DNA from: CAYVRJ01 sp964453645
GTDB taxonomy: Bacteria > Bacillota > Clostridia > Christensenellales > JAWKQI01
Reading direction: 5' to 3'
Length of the DNA stretch: 64,000 nucleotides
NCBI GenBank assembly: GCA_964453645.1
Contig: CAYVRJ010000005.1
Span: 1-64,000, forward strand
The notes beneath the pieces were generated by a model. The model ran no database searches. It was given only the letters and a program-made list of their open reading frames with translations, and had not been told where the DNA came from. Positions 7,173 through 16,380 of this stretch are shown piece by piece. The position numbers and the translations under genes were made by a program. The first letter of the stretch is position 1; every line of letters begins with the position of its first letter.

Positions 7173-7562
7173 TTAATTTGCAAGTTCGTATTTCCAATCC
7201 AAAATGCCGCCAAAATCGTATACGTTTTTATATCCAAGTTCGGCAAGCACATCGCAGGAAAGGGCACTGCGCCGGCCGCTCCGGCAATAAACCAAAATTT
7301 TTGCTTCTTTGTCGGGTAAAAGCTCTTCGGCATAGTTGGCAAGTTCAGTGTCGGGGATGAGCAGGGCATCTTTAATATGACCTTCGTCGTATTCCTCTTG
7401 GGTGCGCACATCCAAAACGATGACATCTTCGTTGTCCATCATGTTCTTTGCATCTTGAGCCGTAATGCGTTTATAAATCATGTCTTTGTCCATTTCGTTC
7501 ACCTGTGCCCCGCATGCCGTGAGCAGCAGAACACAAATAAAAAGTATCGTTAGTTTTTTCAT
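7173..7562 (-). CDS. Rhodanese-like domain lipoprotein
   Basis: A 129-residue predicted lipoprotein: signal peptide of about 16 residues and lipobox LTAC with the lipidated Cys at 17. The rest is one rhodanese domain with VIVLDVRTQEEYDEGHI and the active-site loop VYCRSGRRS, whose Cys would carry the persulfide sulfur. It should face the outside of the membrane. GGGGGA precedes the ATG. The physiological sulfur donor and acceptor are unknown; the gene stands alone between a convergent small gene and gap. Confidence 0.88.
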   Translation of the reverse strand: MKKLTILFICVLLLTACGAQVNEMDKDMIYKRITAQDAKNMMDNEDVIVLDVRTQEEYDEGHIKDALLIPDTELANYAEELLPDKEAKILVYCRSGRRSALSCDVLAELGYKNVYDFGGILDWKYELAN

Positions 7563-7642
7563 AGTCTTCCCCCAGCGTTTTCATTTATTGTACCACACCC
7601 CTTAAATTAATTCCAAATTTACATTTTATAAAAACATTTTGC

Positions 7643-7671
7643 TTGAAGATGCCTCTCGTTTGTTATATAAT
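7643..7671 (+). promoter_or_regulatory. gap promoter
   Basis: TTGAAG, a 17-base spacer and TATAAT, about 70 bases upstream of the gap start codon. Confidence 0.7.
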
Positions 7672-7740
7672 GAGCTATAATCGGAAATAATCCGGTTAAT
7701 TGCTTGTAAATATTAATTAAGATACACAGGAGGAACAAAC

Positions 7741-8748
7741 ATGGCAATTAAAGTTGGAATCAACGGCTTTGGTAGAATCGGCAGATTGGTTTTCAGGGCT
7801 TCTGTAGACAACCCCAACATCGAAGTAGTGGGCATTAACGACCCATTCATCGATCCGAACTATATGGTCTACATGCTCACCTACGACACCGTTCACGGCA
7901 AATTTAACGGTGAAGTTTCCCACAAGGACGATGCAATCGTTGTGAACGGCAAGGAAATCAAAGTATATGCCGCTATGAATCCCGAAGAAATTCCCTGGGG
8001 CGCTTGCGGTGCGGATTACGTTGTGGAATCCACAGGCGTATTCACCACCACAGATAAGGCTGCGCTACACTTCAAGGGCGGTGCAAAGAAAGTGGTTATC
8101 TCCGCTCCCTCGGCAGATGCTCCCATGTTCGTTATGGGCGTAAACCAAGACAGCTACAAATCCGACATGAAAGTGGTTTCCAACGCTTCGTGCACAACCA
8201 ACTGCTTGGCACCTTTAGCAAAGATTATCCACGACAATTTCGGTATCGTTGAAGGTTTAATGACAACCGTTCACGCAACCACAGCAACTCAGAAAACCGT
8301 TGACGGTCCTTCCAAGAAGGATTGGAGAGGCGGCAGAGGTGCAGCATTTAACATTATCCCCAGCTCCACCGGTGCTGCAAAAGCAGTTGGCAAAGTTATC
8401 CCCGAATTAAACGGCAAACTCACCGGTATGGCATTCCGCGTGCCCACCGCAGACGTTTCTGTTGTTGACTTAACAGTGAAGCTTGCAAAACCCACAACAT
8501 ACGATGCAATTAAAGCTGCAATCAAGAAAGCTTCGGAGAACGAAATGAAGGGTGTTATGGGTTACACCGAAGATGCAGTTGTATCTTCCGACTTCATCAC
8601 CGATGCAAGAACATCCATTTTCGATGCAGATGCAGGCATTATGCTCAACGATACATTTGTGAAGCTGGTGTCCTGGTACGACAACGAGTGGGGTTATTCC
8701 AACAAGGTGCTGTCCTTAATCGAGCACATGGCAAAGGTAGACGGTTAA
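7741..8748 (+). CDS. gap: Glyceraldehyde-3-phosphate dehydrogenase (type I)
   Basis: A 335-residue, full-length NAD-dependent GAPDH that converts glyceraldehyde 3-phosphate, NAD+ and phosphate to 1,3-bisphosphoglycerate in glycolysis. The N-terminal Rossmann motif GINGFGRIGR and the catalytic cysteine in SNASCTTNCLAPLAK (about 150-164) are intact, as is the C-terminal WYDNEWGYS. AGGAGG precedes the ATG. It is a single-gene unit, with a strong promoter upstream and a hairpin terminator downstream, and shows the optimised codon use of a highly expressed gene. Confidence 0.98.
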   Translation: MAIKVGINGFGRIGRLVFRASVDNPNIEVVGINDPFIDPNYMVYMLTYDTVHGKFNGEVSHKDDAIVVNGKEIKVYAAMNPEEIPWGACGADYVVESTGVFTTTDKAALHFKGGAKKVVISAPSADAPMFVMGVNQDSYKSDMKVVSNASCTTNCLAPLAKIIHDNFGIVEGLMTTVHATTATQKTVDGPSKKDWRGGRGAAFNIIPSSTGAAKAVGKVIPELNGKLTGMAFRVPTADVSVVDLTVKLAKPTTYDAIKAAIKKASENEMKGVMGYTEDAVVSSDFITDARTSIFDADAGIMLNDTFVKLVSWYDNEWGYSNKVLSLIEHMAKVDG

Positions 8749-8792
8749 ACATCGTTTCCCTAACGGGGTTTGAAAACCCCGATCTATATAAG

Positions 8793-8835
8793 CAGGGCCT
8801 TCGGTTTTTCCGGAGGCCCTGTGCTTTGTTTCTGC
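8793..8835 (+). terminator. gap terminator
   Basis: CAGGGCCT (8793-8800) pairs with AGGCCCTG (8814-8821), with CGG/CCG inside, followed by TGCTTTGTTTC. A second hairpin CGGGGTT/AACCCCG lies just upstream. Confidence 0.75.
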
Positions 8836-9016
8836 TTTCTTTTTGTGGGCGTTGCCCACACCCACCAAAGGGTATTTTTGAAAAAATACCCTTTGGAAAC
8901 CCAAAAACTTTTTAACGCAAAGCTAGCGCTTTGCTAATGCTAGGACTCAGTCCCTGCCGTGGGGGTTTAAGGGGGACGAGTAGTCCCCCTTCGGGGTTTG
9001 GGTGGAACCCCAATAA
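8836..9016. repeat. Mosaic intergenic palindromic repeat, copy 2
   Basis: Modules in order: GTGGGCGTTGCCCAC, AAAGGGTATTTTTG/AAAAATACCCTTT hairpin, GGAAACCCAAAAACTTTTT, GCAAAGCTAGCGCTTTGC, a partial GGACTCAGTCCCTGCC, GGGGGACGAGTAGTCCCCC and GGGGTTTGGGTGGAACCCC. It fills the gap between the gap terminator and the next gene. No protein-coding signal is seen. Confidence 0.75.
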
Positions 9017-9082
9017 AAAAATGTATTTTTTTATATTCAATCACATTTCGGGTAATAATAGTAAACGGAGTGTGATAATATT

Positions 9083-9673
9083 ATGTATGTAATAACTTGT
9101 ATATATGTCTGCTTGGGAATCTTAAGCTTCACCCTAGTGCTGGATCCCATCTATAAACCCTCGGGGGACAACCGCTTTTTGCTGGGTACACTGTTCCTCA
9201 TTTCACCCATCCTGTGGAGCTTACCCACCATCGAACTGGGCAACGCCATCGCCATCAACGCATTTTCGGCCTTTTCTGCCTTCGCCCTGTTCATTTCCAT
9301 CATCGTGGGCGAACGCATGCTGCTCAAAACCTTGGCACTCATCGTCTTTTCGGGCTTGGCTTTTTTCACAGGTATGCTGCTGCTCACCTTTTTTAGCTTG
9401 CGCTTGCCCGCTTTTGTCATCGCTGCCCTTTTGGGTATCCTGTGCTCTATGGTCTCCCAGAGCACCGGGGAAGCATTCGTCTTTGGACTGGTTGCCGTTT
9501 GGTTTTGCGAAGTCATCGGCGGTGTTTGGGAGGGAATCGCCAACGGCACCACCATTTTAGATCTATCCAGTGCCGTGCTGAGTGCATCGGTGTGCGCACT
9601 CAGTGCCTTTTTGCTAAAAAGTATGGCGTTTATCCGCCACAACTTTAAACTCCGCTACAGCAAGGGCAGTTAG
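9083..9673 (+). CDS. Integral membrane protein of unknown function
   Basis: A 196-residue, very hydrophobic protein with five or six predicted membrane helices (roughly 3-20, 32-50, 55-75, 82-105, 108-125 and 160-185) and a short basic cytoplasmic tail. I do not recognise the family. GGAG lies 11 bases before the ATG. The last 29 bases overlap, tail to tail, the 3' end of the minus-strand ThiF-type gene. Confidence 0.72.
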   Translation: MYVITCIYVCLGILSFTLVLDPIYKPSGDNRFLLGTLFLISPILWSLPTIELGNAIAINAFSAFSAFALFISIIVGERMLLKTLALIVFSGLAFFTGMLLLTFFSLRLPAFVIAALLGILCSMVSQSTGEAFVFGLVAVWFCEVIGGVWEGIANGTTILDLSSAVLSASVCALSAFLLKSMAFIRHNFKLRYSKGS

Positions 9674-10355
9674 GGTTCCTTTGAAGCGCAATGGTTTCAA
9701 ACTGCAAGTTGAGTAAATCCACGGTGATATACTTTGAAAAAGCGTTGGGTTCAATGCCAAGCAGCATCTTGAGGGCTTCGCTGGCCTGCACACTGCCCAC
9801 CACTCCCGCCGTTGCCCCCAGCACAGGGGTGACACCCTTCTTTTTACCCTTGGGGAACAGGCACTCGAAGCACGCACTTCCCCTGTGAATGCCCATCACG
9901 AATCCAAAAAAAGATTCAATCCCCGCCTCCAGCAGGGGCACACCGTTGTGCACACACGCACTGTTCACAACATATCGGGTCTCTAAGTTGTCCACACAGT
10001 TAATCACAATATCCCGCTCGTGGAGCAGGGAATAAATGTTCGTTGCATCCACCTGCTTCTCGAAAGTTTTTATTTTAATTTCACTGTTGCGGTTTGTGAG
10101 GAAATCCCATGCACTCTTTGCCTTGTTGATACCCACACCGTTTTCCAGATGCATAAACTGTCGGTTTAAGTTGGTGAGCTCCACCGAGTCGCAATCGGCA
10201 ATGAGAATCTCCCCCACCCCAGCTAAGGTTAGGTAAGTGGCAACGGGACTGCCAAGGCCCCCTGCTCCCACTATGAGTATTTTTTTTGAAAGAAGTTTGG
10301 TTTGCCCCTCTGGCCCAATTTGGGGGATGAGGGTTTGTCGCTGATATCTGTTCAT
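9645..10355 (-). CDS. ThiF/MoeB/HesA family adenylyltransferase
   Basis: A 236-residue E1-like enzyme. It has the nucleotide-binding motif VGAGGLGSPVATYL (about 29-42), the RYQRQ...G start typical of MoeB/ThiF, and two Cys-x-x-Cys zinc pairs (CFEC and CPCC). Family members adenylate the C-terminal glycine of a ubiquitin-like sulfur carrier (ThiS, MoaD or similar) for thiamine, molybdopterin or cysteine synthesis. No carrier protein is encoded nearby, so the pathway is undecided; the AOR at 61.5 kb would need molybdopterin, which makes MoeB one option. Its 3' end overlaps a convergent membrane gene by 29 bases. Confidence 0.85.
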   Translation of the reverse strand: MNRYQRQTLIPQIGPEGQTKLLSKKILIVGAGGLGSPVATYLTLAGVGEILIADCDSVELTNLNRQFMHLENGVGINKAKSAWDFLTNRNSEIKIKTFEKQVDATNIYSLLHERDIVINCVDNLETRYVVNSACVHNGVPLLEAGIESFFGFVMGIHRGSACFECLFPKGKKKGVTPVLGATAGVVGSVQASEALKMLLGIEPNAFSKYITVDLLNLQFETIALQRNPNCPCCSGV

Positions 10356-10480
10356 GGTATTATTATATCAAGAAATAGAAAACCTACAACAGGGGATTTG
10401 CAAATATTTTGTAAGTTGTAAAATTGCCTGTCCACCCAAGAAAATGGGGGCCAAGGCCCCAAGGAAACACTGCCTATGTT

Positions 10481-10741
10481 TTAGCGAATCATACTTAAAA
10501 TTTGATTCATCCGCTGGCGCTGCTCTTCGTTGAGCATGGGCCCTGCCGTCTCCACAAAGTTTTTAATTGCCTCTTCGTTAAACGTTCCGTCTTGTTTGCC
10601 CCGCTGTGCTGCCGAAAACAGCTCCTGCATGAGATCGTCTTCGCTCTTACCCTCGTATTGTTTGAGCATGTCTTTGGCCATTTGCTCCTGTGAAGGGTTA
10701 AACTCCTGGGTTTCCTTTTGCTTTCTCAGCTCTCTCGCCAT
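10481..10741 (-). CDS. Small helical protein of unknown function
   Basis: An 86-residue, charged, helix-rich protein that I do not recognise. I start it at the ATG at 10741 because GGGAGGTG lies nine bases upstream; an in-frame ATG at 10774 has no ribosome site. The sequence is rich in Gln, Glu, Lys and Met, with an acidic central stretch KSEDDLMQELFSAAQ and no membrane segment. It diverges from another unknown gene at 10863 that is also helical and Met-rich, so the two may be functionally linked. Confidence 0.65.
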   Translation of the reverse strand: MARELRKQKETQEFNPSQEQMAKDMLKQYEGKSEDDLMQELFSAAQRGKQDGTFNEEAIKNFVETAGPMLNEEQRQRMNQILSMIR

Positions 10742-10862
10742 GTCTAAATACACCTCCCGTTTCAAAGCATCCATATATTATATTCAACTCATGGGCGAAT
10801 AGTTCAATTGGCACTCTCTTTTGCATATGATATATAAAACAAAATTTGTGAGGTATAAACCT

Positions 10863-11480
10863 ATGAGATATCCCTTCGCCATGCAGGGCCGAGAGAACAA
10901 TTATAATCTGCCCCAGCAACGAGAAGTTAAAGAGCACAACCCAGCTCCCCTCTCCTTTTCCCCCGAACTGAGCCTCATGCTGTCCCTGGCCCTCAAGGAC
11001 AATCCGGGCAGCGAAGAAATTCGAGGTATTTTATCCTCCATCGCACCCTCTCTGCCGGGGGAGGATCGCAGTGCCGTTGAAAAACTACTGCGCTACTCCG
11101 AGTTCGAGCAGAGCGACAACAGTCGGCGTCACCGCCACAGCGAGGGGGATTACACCCAAGTGATTCGAACCTTAAAGGGTTTGTCCAAGAACAGAAACAC
11201 CAGCACGGTGTTTGATCAAATGGAGCGTGCCTTTTCCATGCAGGAAGAATTTAGCCGGATGCACCGGAAGCTTTCTATGTTTCAAAATAAAAAAAACTTA
11301 GGGTTGGAAGAGATGATGGACCTGATGACGTTGTTTATGCCCAAAGAACAACTCAAGGGCATGGGTCAGCTCTCCAACATGGCAAATATGATGAAGATGT
11401 TTGGCAACATGAAAAACTTTGACCCCTCTATGATGATGAACATGATGGGCGGCATGGGCGGCATGGGCGGTCGACGGTAA
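10863..11480 (+). CDS. Met-rich protein of unknown function
   Basis: A 205-residue soluble protein, unrecognised. The ATG at 10863 has GAGG ten bases upstream; an in-frame ATG further upstream has none. The N-terminal half looks helical with an acidic bias, a Ser/Arg/His-rich linker lies near 95-110, and the C-terminal 80 residues are strongly Met-rich, ending in MMNMMGGMGGMGGRR. The tail recalls Met-rich signal-recognition (Ffh M-domain) or chaperone tails, but no such domain is otherwise visible. It is divergent from the small gene at 10481. Confidence 0.68.
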   Translation: MRYPFAMQGRENNYNLPQQREVKEHNPAPLSFSPELSLMLSLALKDNPGSEEIRGILSSIAPSLPGEDRSAVEKLLRYSEFEQSDNSRRHRHSEGDYTQVIRTLKGLSKNRNTSTVFDQMERAFSMQEEFSRMHRKLSMFQNKKNLGLEEMMDLMTLFMPKEQLKGMGQLSNMANMMKMFGNMKNFDPSMMMNMMGGMGGMGGRR

Positions 11481-11549
11481 AAAGGTTGAAAAATAATGGA
11501 TTGTGTGGTAGAGTATGTAAAATGAATGTACATGTATAGGAGTGTTCCC

Positions 11550-12827
11550 ATGTTCAAAGTTTTATGCAAACTACTCGCAATCCTGCTCATCTTAACGATG
11601 CTGACAGGTTGTGGCCTGCTCTATTTGGCCATTCTAACCCCGGATGATACGACGCAAAGTTATATAGAAGATAATACCCTACAGCCCCTGGATCCCATAC
11701 CCACCTCTGACCCAACTAAAAGTTTCACCGCAGACGACGTTCGCTTTTATTTGGAGCAGGGAGACTACACCCAGGCACAAACCATTGCCCAAACTTTGGA
11801 TGGGGTGAGGGTGGAAAAAATGGGGTTCCTCAACACCCTTTTGCTGTATTCCAGCGAAGGTAAGTTGGAACGTGCCCAACACTTTAATGAAGACGGAAGT
11901 TTGTCCTTTGAGAGCACCTATGGGGCGTATTATTCGGTGCATGCAACCCTCCCATGGTTGTACGAAAATACCTATTCCGCTTCCAGCGATTTAGAGCTAG
12001 GCCACGATCTCTTTGAGGATGCACTGTTTGACCAAGCGCTTGCTTCCTATGACATGGAGATTTTTTTAACGCCATACACTAAAAATATAGAAGTGTATAC
12101 ATCCAAAGCCGTTGTATATATGTTCATGGGGTACACAGATCTAGCCGGAGAAACCCTTGCGATCTCTCAAAAGCTGGGGGACATTTCCTATCTAAAACGC
12201 AACCAAACTTTCAACACCTTATACGCTTTTGATTCCGATGGACGGCGCATATCCATACTAGATTTTTATCTGAACGGTACTCTAAAACGCTTCCGACTCT
12301 ACGACAGCCTTGGAAAAAATATTGTACACCACTACGAATACGATACCTCAGGTACCGTCATCTCCGAAACTGAACTGACAGAGCAGGGAAAAACCCTCTC
12401 CTCTTACTACTATCTCAGCGGTGAAAAAATTCGTATTGTGGACGAATACAACAGCAGTGATAAAATTGCAACCCAAACCCACTACAACGAAAGAGATGAA
12501 GTGGTGCACCAGAGGGTGTACGATTATGACAAAAAGGGCAACAACACCCGCATCACCTTAAAAAACAAAGAGGGCAGTGTGGAGGGTTATTTAGAGTACG
12601 AATATGTGGACAATGCCTTGTATAAATCCATCTACTACAACGCAAAGAAAGAAAAGGAGCAGTATGCCATCCACGAGACGGATTCTAACGGTTCCATTTT
12701 AAAAGCAATCTATTACTACCCCGACGGGGAGATGAACTACTACTGTGAATACGAGGTGGATCAACAGGGTTACACCCTGCACACCGCTTGGTATACCCCC
12801 GAGGGTAAACTGTTTAAGCAGGATTAA
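11550..12827 (+). CDS. Lipoprotein with tandem YD-like / MORN-like repeats
   Basis: A 425-residue predicted lipoprotein: signal peptide with lipobox LTGC and lipid Cys at about 21. Residues 60-220 look like a helical, TPR-like region. From about 230 to the end the protein is a series of short beta repeats of the kind YNERDEVVHQRVYDYDKKG, similar to antigen wing-type or RHS/YD beta repeats. The start at 11550 follows AGGAG at eight bases. Function unknown; a surface-exposed role is inferred. Its stop codon overlaps that of the convergent folC gene. Confidence 0.75.
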   Translation: MFKVLCKLLAILLILTMLTGCGLLYLAILTPDDTTQSYIEDNTLQPLDPIPTSDPTKSFTADDVRFYLEQGDYTQAQTIAQTLDGVRVEKMGFLNTLLLYSSEGKLERAQHFNEDGSLSFESTYGAYYSVHATLPWLYENTYSASSDLELGHDLFEDALFDQALASYDMEIFLTPYTKNIEVYTSKAVVYMFMGYTDLAGETLAISQKLGDISYLKRNQTFNTLYAFDSDGRRISILDFYLNGTLKRFRLYDSLGKNIVHHYEYDTSGTVISETELTEQGKTLSSYYYLSGEKIRIVDEYNSSDKIATQTHYNERDEVVHQRVYDYDKKGNNTRITLKNKEGSVEGYLEYEYVDNALYKSIYYNAKKEKEQYAIHETDSNGSILKAIYYYPDGEMNYYCEYEVDQQGYTLHTAWYTPEGKLFKQD

Positions 12828-13771
12828 TCCATATAATACTTGGCCACCAGCGCAAACGAACCGCAGTACACGTGAAGTTCCGGTTCGCTTTTGTTGTGCA
12901 CAGAAAGACCCAAGTCTGCAAACACTTGTTCTAGCTGTTTTGCTGCCAACACCCGGGGAAACTCTAAATGCACACAATCTACGGTGAAATTCTTAAGTGC
13001 GCAAAAGCACTTGGCCATTTCCAAATAATCTTTGTCCTTCATGACGGCGATGTGGATGGTTTTGGAACTGTCACCATAGTGTTGATTTAAGTGATCCACC
13101 AGCAGTTTTACAGAAGCAACGTTGTGGCACACGTCAAACAATTTGTTCCCCCGCTTTTCCAGCCGTGCGGGGTTGTTCACCCCCGAAAAGTCGGGGTTTT
13201 TTATGCCAAGCTGCATTGCACACACCCGGGCAAGCTCCCGGTTCACGGGCAGACCCGCTCCGCTCTCCTTCGTTACAATCAGCTTTGCCCCAACTGTTTT
13301 GCACTGGTGCTCAATCACTTGCAAAACCTGCCTCTCTTGGGGTGCACAAATCACCAACTGCCCCTGCTGAATGGCGGCAGCCTTTTCACTTGCAATTTTT
13401 TCGAGGGTGTCCCCCAGCAAAGCCATGTGATCCATGGAAATTTGGGTGAGGATGAGAATCTGGTGGTGCAGTGTAGTGGTGGGATCCAACCTTCCCCCCA
13501 ACCCCGCTTCGAATACGCAAACGGAACACCCTTGAAAGAAATCCACCGCATAGGAAAGCAGCAGGGCAAAGTCCCGATTAATATCCACAATGGGGGGTAA
13601 GCTCTCGATAAACGAAACTTCTCCCCTGTGGTGAATGCTGATTCGCTCCCGAATGTCTTGCAAGTGCGGGGAGGTGAACACCCCGCAACGATGGTGCTGG
13701 CTCAGGGCAGACGCCAAATGAGCGCACACCGTGCCCTTGCCGTTGGTTCCCAGAACCTGAATAGAGATCAT
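12824..13771 (-). CDS. folC: Compact folylpolyglutamate synthase-like (FolC) protein
   Basis: A 315-residue Mur-ligase-like protein. Visible FolC features: the P-loop GTNGKGT (8-14), TSPHLQDIRERIS, EAGLGGRLDPTT, ISMDHMALLG and KAAAI for the carbamylated-lysine region, and a C-terminal domain with LFDVCHN where other FolCs have DGAHN. Standard FolC is about 430 residues; this one lacks about 40 residues at the N-terminus and about 40-50 in the middle. The ATG overlaps the valS stop (ATGA), so it is translationally coupled. It probably adds glutamate to tetrahydrofolate, but the reductions leave activity uncertain. Confidence 0.8.
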   Translation of the reverse strand: MISIQVLGTNGKGTVCAHLASALSQHHRCGVFTSPHLQDIRERISIHHRGEVSFIESLPPIVDINRDFALLLSYAVDFFQGCSVCVFEAGLGGRLDPTTTLHHQILILTQISMDHMALLGDTLEKIASEKAAAIQQGQLVICAPQERQVLQVIEHQCKTVGAKLIVTKESGAGLPVNRELARVCAMQLGIKNPDFSGVNNPARLEKRGNKLFDVCHNVASVKLLVDHLNQHYGDSSKTIHIAVMKDKDYLEMAKCFCALKNFTVDCVHLEFPRVLAAKQLEQVFADLGLSVHNKSEPELHVYCGSFALVAKYYMD

Positions 13772-16380
13772 GAAAGGGAAGCGATTCGCTCGTCCAACTT
13801 GTTTATTAAGTCTGTGAACTTTGCAACCTTCTCCTTTTCTTCGTCAATGACTTTTGCCGGTGCTTTTGCAACAAATCCCTGGTTTTCCAGCTTGGATTTC
13901 GCACGGTTGAGTTCGGACACTGCCTTTTCCCGCTCGTCTAACAGCCGCTTGCGCTCGACCTCAAAGTCGATCAGCTCGGCAAGGGGTAAATAAACCTCTG
14001 CAATTTCCGAAACCACTGAAACGGTGTTTTCTAAATCCTTCTTCTCCTTTGTAAACGAAACATCTGTGCCATAGGCCAGCCGAACCAAATACTTGCTAGA
14101 GGGTCGTAATACCTTTTCGTTTTCTTGGCTGCACGAAATAAAAATCTTACAGCGCTTGGAGGGGGGGATGTTCATCTCCGCACGCAAGTTGCGAATGCCC
14201 CGGATCAGCTCCATCACGGCGTTCATGCTCTTCTCTTCTGTTAAATAATCAAACTCCCGAACGGTGGGGAACGTGGATATCATAATACTCTCCTCACCGG
14301 TGTTTATGTGTGTGAAAATTTCTTCGGTGATAAAGGGCATAAAGGGGTGGAGCAGCTTTAAAATATCCACAAGCACCGTGGTGAGCACATAACACGTGGT
14401 GGCTTTATCGTCCTCGCTTCCGTCGAACAGGCGGGGTTTGGCCATTTCAATGTACCAGTCGCAGTATTCACTCCACAGGAAATCATAAATCTTCGTTGCT
14501 GCAAGCCCCAGCTCAAACTTCTCCAGGTTGTGGGTCACTTGTGCGATCACATCGTTTAAGCGGGAGAGAATCCATTTGTCGGCAATGTCTAACTCAGTGC
14601 GAATCTCACCCATCTCTCCCCCGGTGTTCATCAGCACGAACCGTGCCGCATTCCACAGCTTGTTGGCAAAGTTTCGGCAGGACTCCACTTTTTCATAATT
14701 AAACCGCATGTCTGCCCCGGGGCTGTTGCCGATGGCAAGGCTGAACCGCAGTGCGTCTGCACCGTATAAATCGATGACTTCCAGCGGATCGATGCCGTTG
14801 TTTAAAGATTTGGACATCTTTCGCCCCTGTGCATCCCGGACAATGCCGTGTACGCACACGTAGTCGAAGGGTTTTTGTCCCATACACTCCAAACCGAAGA
14901 TGATCATGCGGGCAACCCAAAAGAAGATGATGTCGTACCCGGTGACCAGCACGCTGGTGGGGTAGAAAAACTCTAACTCGGGGGTTTTTTCGGGCCAACC
15001 CAAGGTGGAAAAGGGCCACAAACCCGAAGAAAACCAAGTGTCCAGCACGTCCTCGTCCTGATGAAAGGATGTGCCACTGCACGTTTGGCAAACCGTCGGC
15101 TGCTCCCTGTCCACAACCATCTCACCGCAACTTTGGCAGTAGTAGGCGGGAATCCGATGCCCCCACCAAAGTTGACGGGAAATACACCAATCTCGAATGT
15201 TGTTGAGCCAATTAAAATAAATTTTATCAAACCGCTCGGGTACAAATTCAATGTCTCCCGAGGAAACGGCATCGATGGCAGGTTGTGCAAGCTCCTTCAT
15301 GGAGACGAACCACTGCTTGGAGACGATGGGTTCCACAGTGGTGGAACAGCGATAACACTGGCCCACGTTGTGCCCGTGGTCTTCAACCTTGACAAGCAGC
15401 CCTTCACTTTCTAAATCGGCAACGATGTTCTTGCGGGCAGTAAATCTGTCTTGTCCGCAGTACGCTCCGCCCAGCTCGTTCACCGTGCCGTCGTCGCTCA
15501 GCACCCGAATGACTTCCAAGTTGTGGCGCAATCCCACTTCAAAGTCGTTGGGGTCGTGGGCAGGGGTGATCTTCACCGCACCTGTGCCAAACTCCTTTTC
15601 AACGTATTCATCGGCGATCACAGGAATTTGCTTGTTCATCAGGGGCAGGGTCACCGTCTTGCCGATTAAGTGGGCGTACCGCGTATCGGCAGGGTTCACC
15701 GCAACGGCTGTATCCCCCAGCATGGTCTCGGGGCGAGTGGTGGCAACGATGATACCACCCTCGGGGGAGGGGTAGCGGATGTGCCACAGGTGCGAGGCCT
15801 TTTCTTCATATTCCACTTCGGCATCACTCAGAGCTGTCTTGCAGTCGGGGCACCAGTTGATGATCCGATCTCCTCGGTAGATCAACCCCTTTTGGTACAA
15901 CCGAATAAAGGCTTCTTTCACGGCGTTGGAAAGCCCTTCGTCCATGGTGAAGCGTTCCCTCGACCAATCGCAGGAGGAACCGAGTTTCTTTAACTGTTCC
16001 ACAATCCGACCGCCGTACTGCTCCTTCCACTTCCACGCACGCGTTAAAAACTCTTCCCGCCCGATGGAGGCTTTGGTAATGCCCTCGGAGGCCATTTGTT
16101 CCACAATTTTTACTTCGGTGGCGATGGATGCGTGGTCGGTGCCGGGCAGCCACAGCGCTGCAAAGCCCTGCATGCGGCGAAAGCGAATGATCGCATCCTG
16201 CATCATGTTGTCAAGGGCATGTCCCATGTGTAATTGCCCCGTAATGTTGGGTGGGGGAATCACAATGGTGTAGGGTTGCTTATTTTTATCTACAGTGCCT
16301 TTGAAATAACCCTTTGCCTGCCAGTTGTCATATAACCTTTGTTCCACCGACTTTGGGTCGTAGGTTTTATTTAATTCCAT
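13768..16380 (-). CDS. valS: Valyl-tRNA synthetase
   Basis: An 870-residue class I synthetase that charges tRNA-Val and edits threonine. The HIGH motif is seen in PPNITGQLHMGHALDN (about 40-55), the KMSKS motif in GRKMSKSLNNG (about 520-530), and the C-terminal coiled coil (about 810-868, LIDFEVERKRLLDEREKA) that clamps the tRNA is present. Length and motifs are those of the bacterial family. Its ATG follows the pgsA stop with no gap and its stop overlaps the folC start, giving a pgsA-valS-folC operon. I saw no T-box upstream of the operon. Confidence 0.98.
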   Translation of the reverse strand: MELNKTYDPKSVEQRLYDNWQAKGYFKGTVDKNKQPYTIVIPPPNITGQLHMGHALDNMMQDAIIRFRRMQGFAALWLPGTDHASIATEVKIVEQMASEGITKASIGREEFLTRAWKWKEQYGGRIVEQLKKLGSSCDWSRERFTMDEGLSNAVKEAFIRLYQKGLIYRGDRIINWCPDCKTALSDAEVEYEEKASHLWHIRYPSPEGGIIVATTRPETMLGDTAVAVNPADTRYAHLIGKTVTLPLMNKQIPVIADEYVEKEFGTGAVKITPAHDPNDFEVGLRHNLEVIRVLSDDGTVNELGGAYCGQDRFTARKNIVADLESEGLLVKVEDHGHNVGQCYRCSTTVEPIVSKQWFVSMKELAQPAIDAVSSGDIEFVPERFDKIYFNWLNNIRDWCISRQLWWGHRIPAYYCQSCGEMVVDREQPTVCQTCSGTSFHQDEDVLDTWFSSGLWPFSTLGWPEKTPELEFFYPTSVLVTGYDIIFFWVARMIIFGLECMGQKPFDYVCVHGIVRDAQGRKMSKSLNNGIDPLEVIDLYGADALRFSLAIGNSPGADMRFNYEKVESCRNFANKLWNAARFVLMNTGGEMGEIRTELDIADKWILSRLNDVIAQVTHNLEKFELGLAATKIYDFLWSEYCDWYIEMAKPRLFDGSEDDKATTCYVLTTVLVDILKLLHPFMPFITEEIFTHINTGEESIMISTFPTVREFDYLTEEKSMNAVMELIRGIRNLRAEMNIPPSKRCKIFISCSQENEKVLRPSSKYLVRLAYGTDVSFTKEKKDLENTVSVVSEIAEVYLPLAELIDFEVERKRLLDEREKAVSELNRAKSKLENQGFVAKAPAKVIDEEKEKVAKFTDLINKLDERIASLS

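Noticed and set aside
13091..13600. Plus-strand frame opposite folC
   Set aside because: No start signal; composition follows from folC on the other strand.
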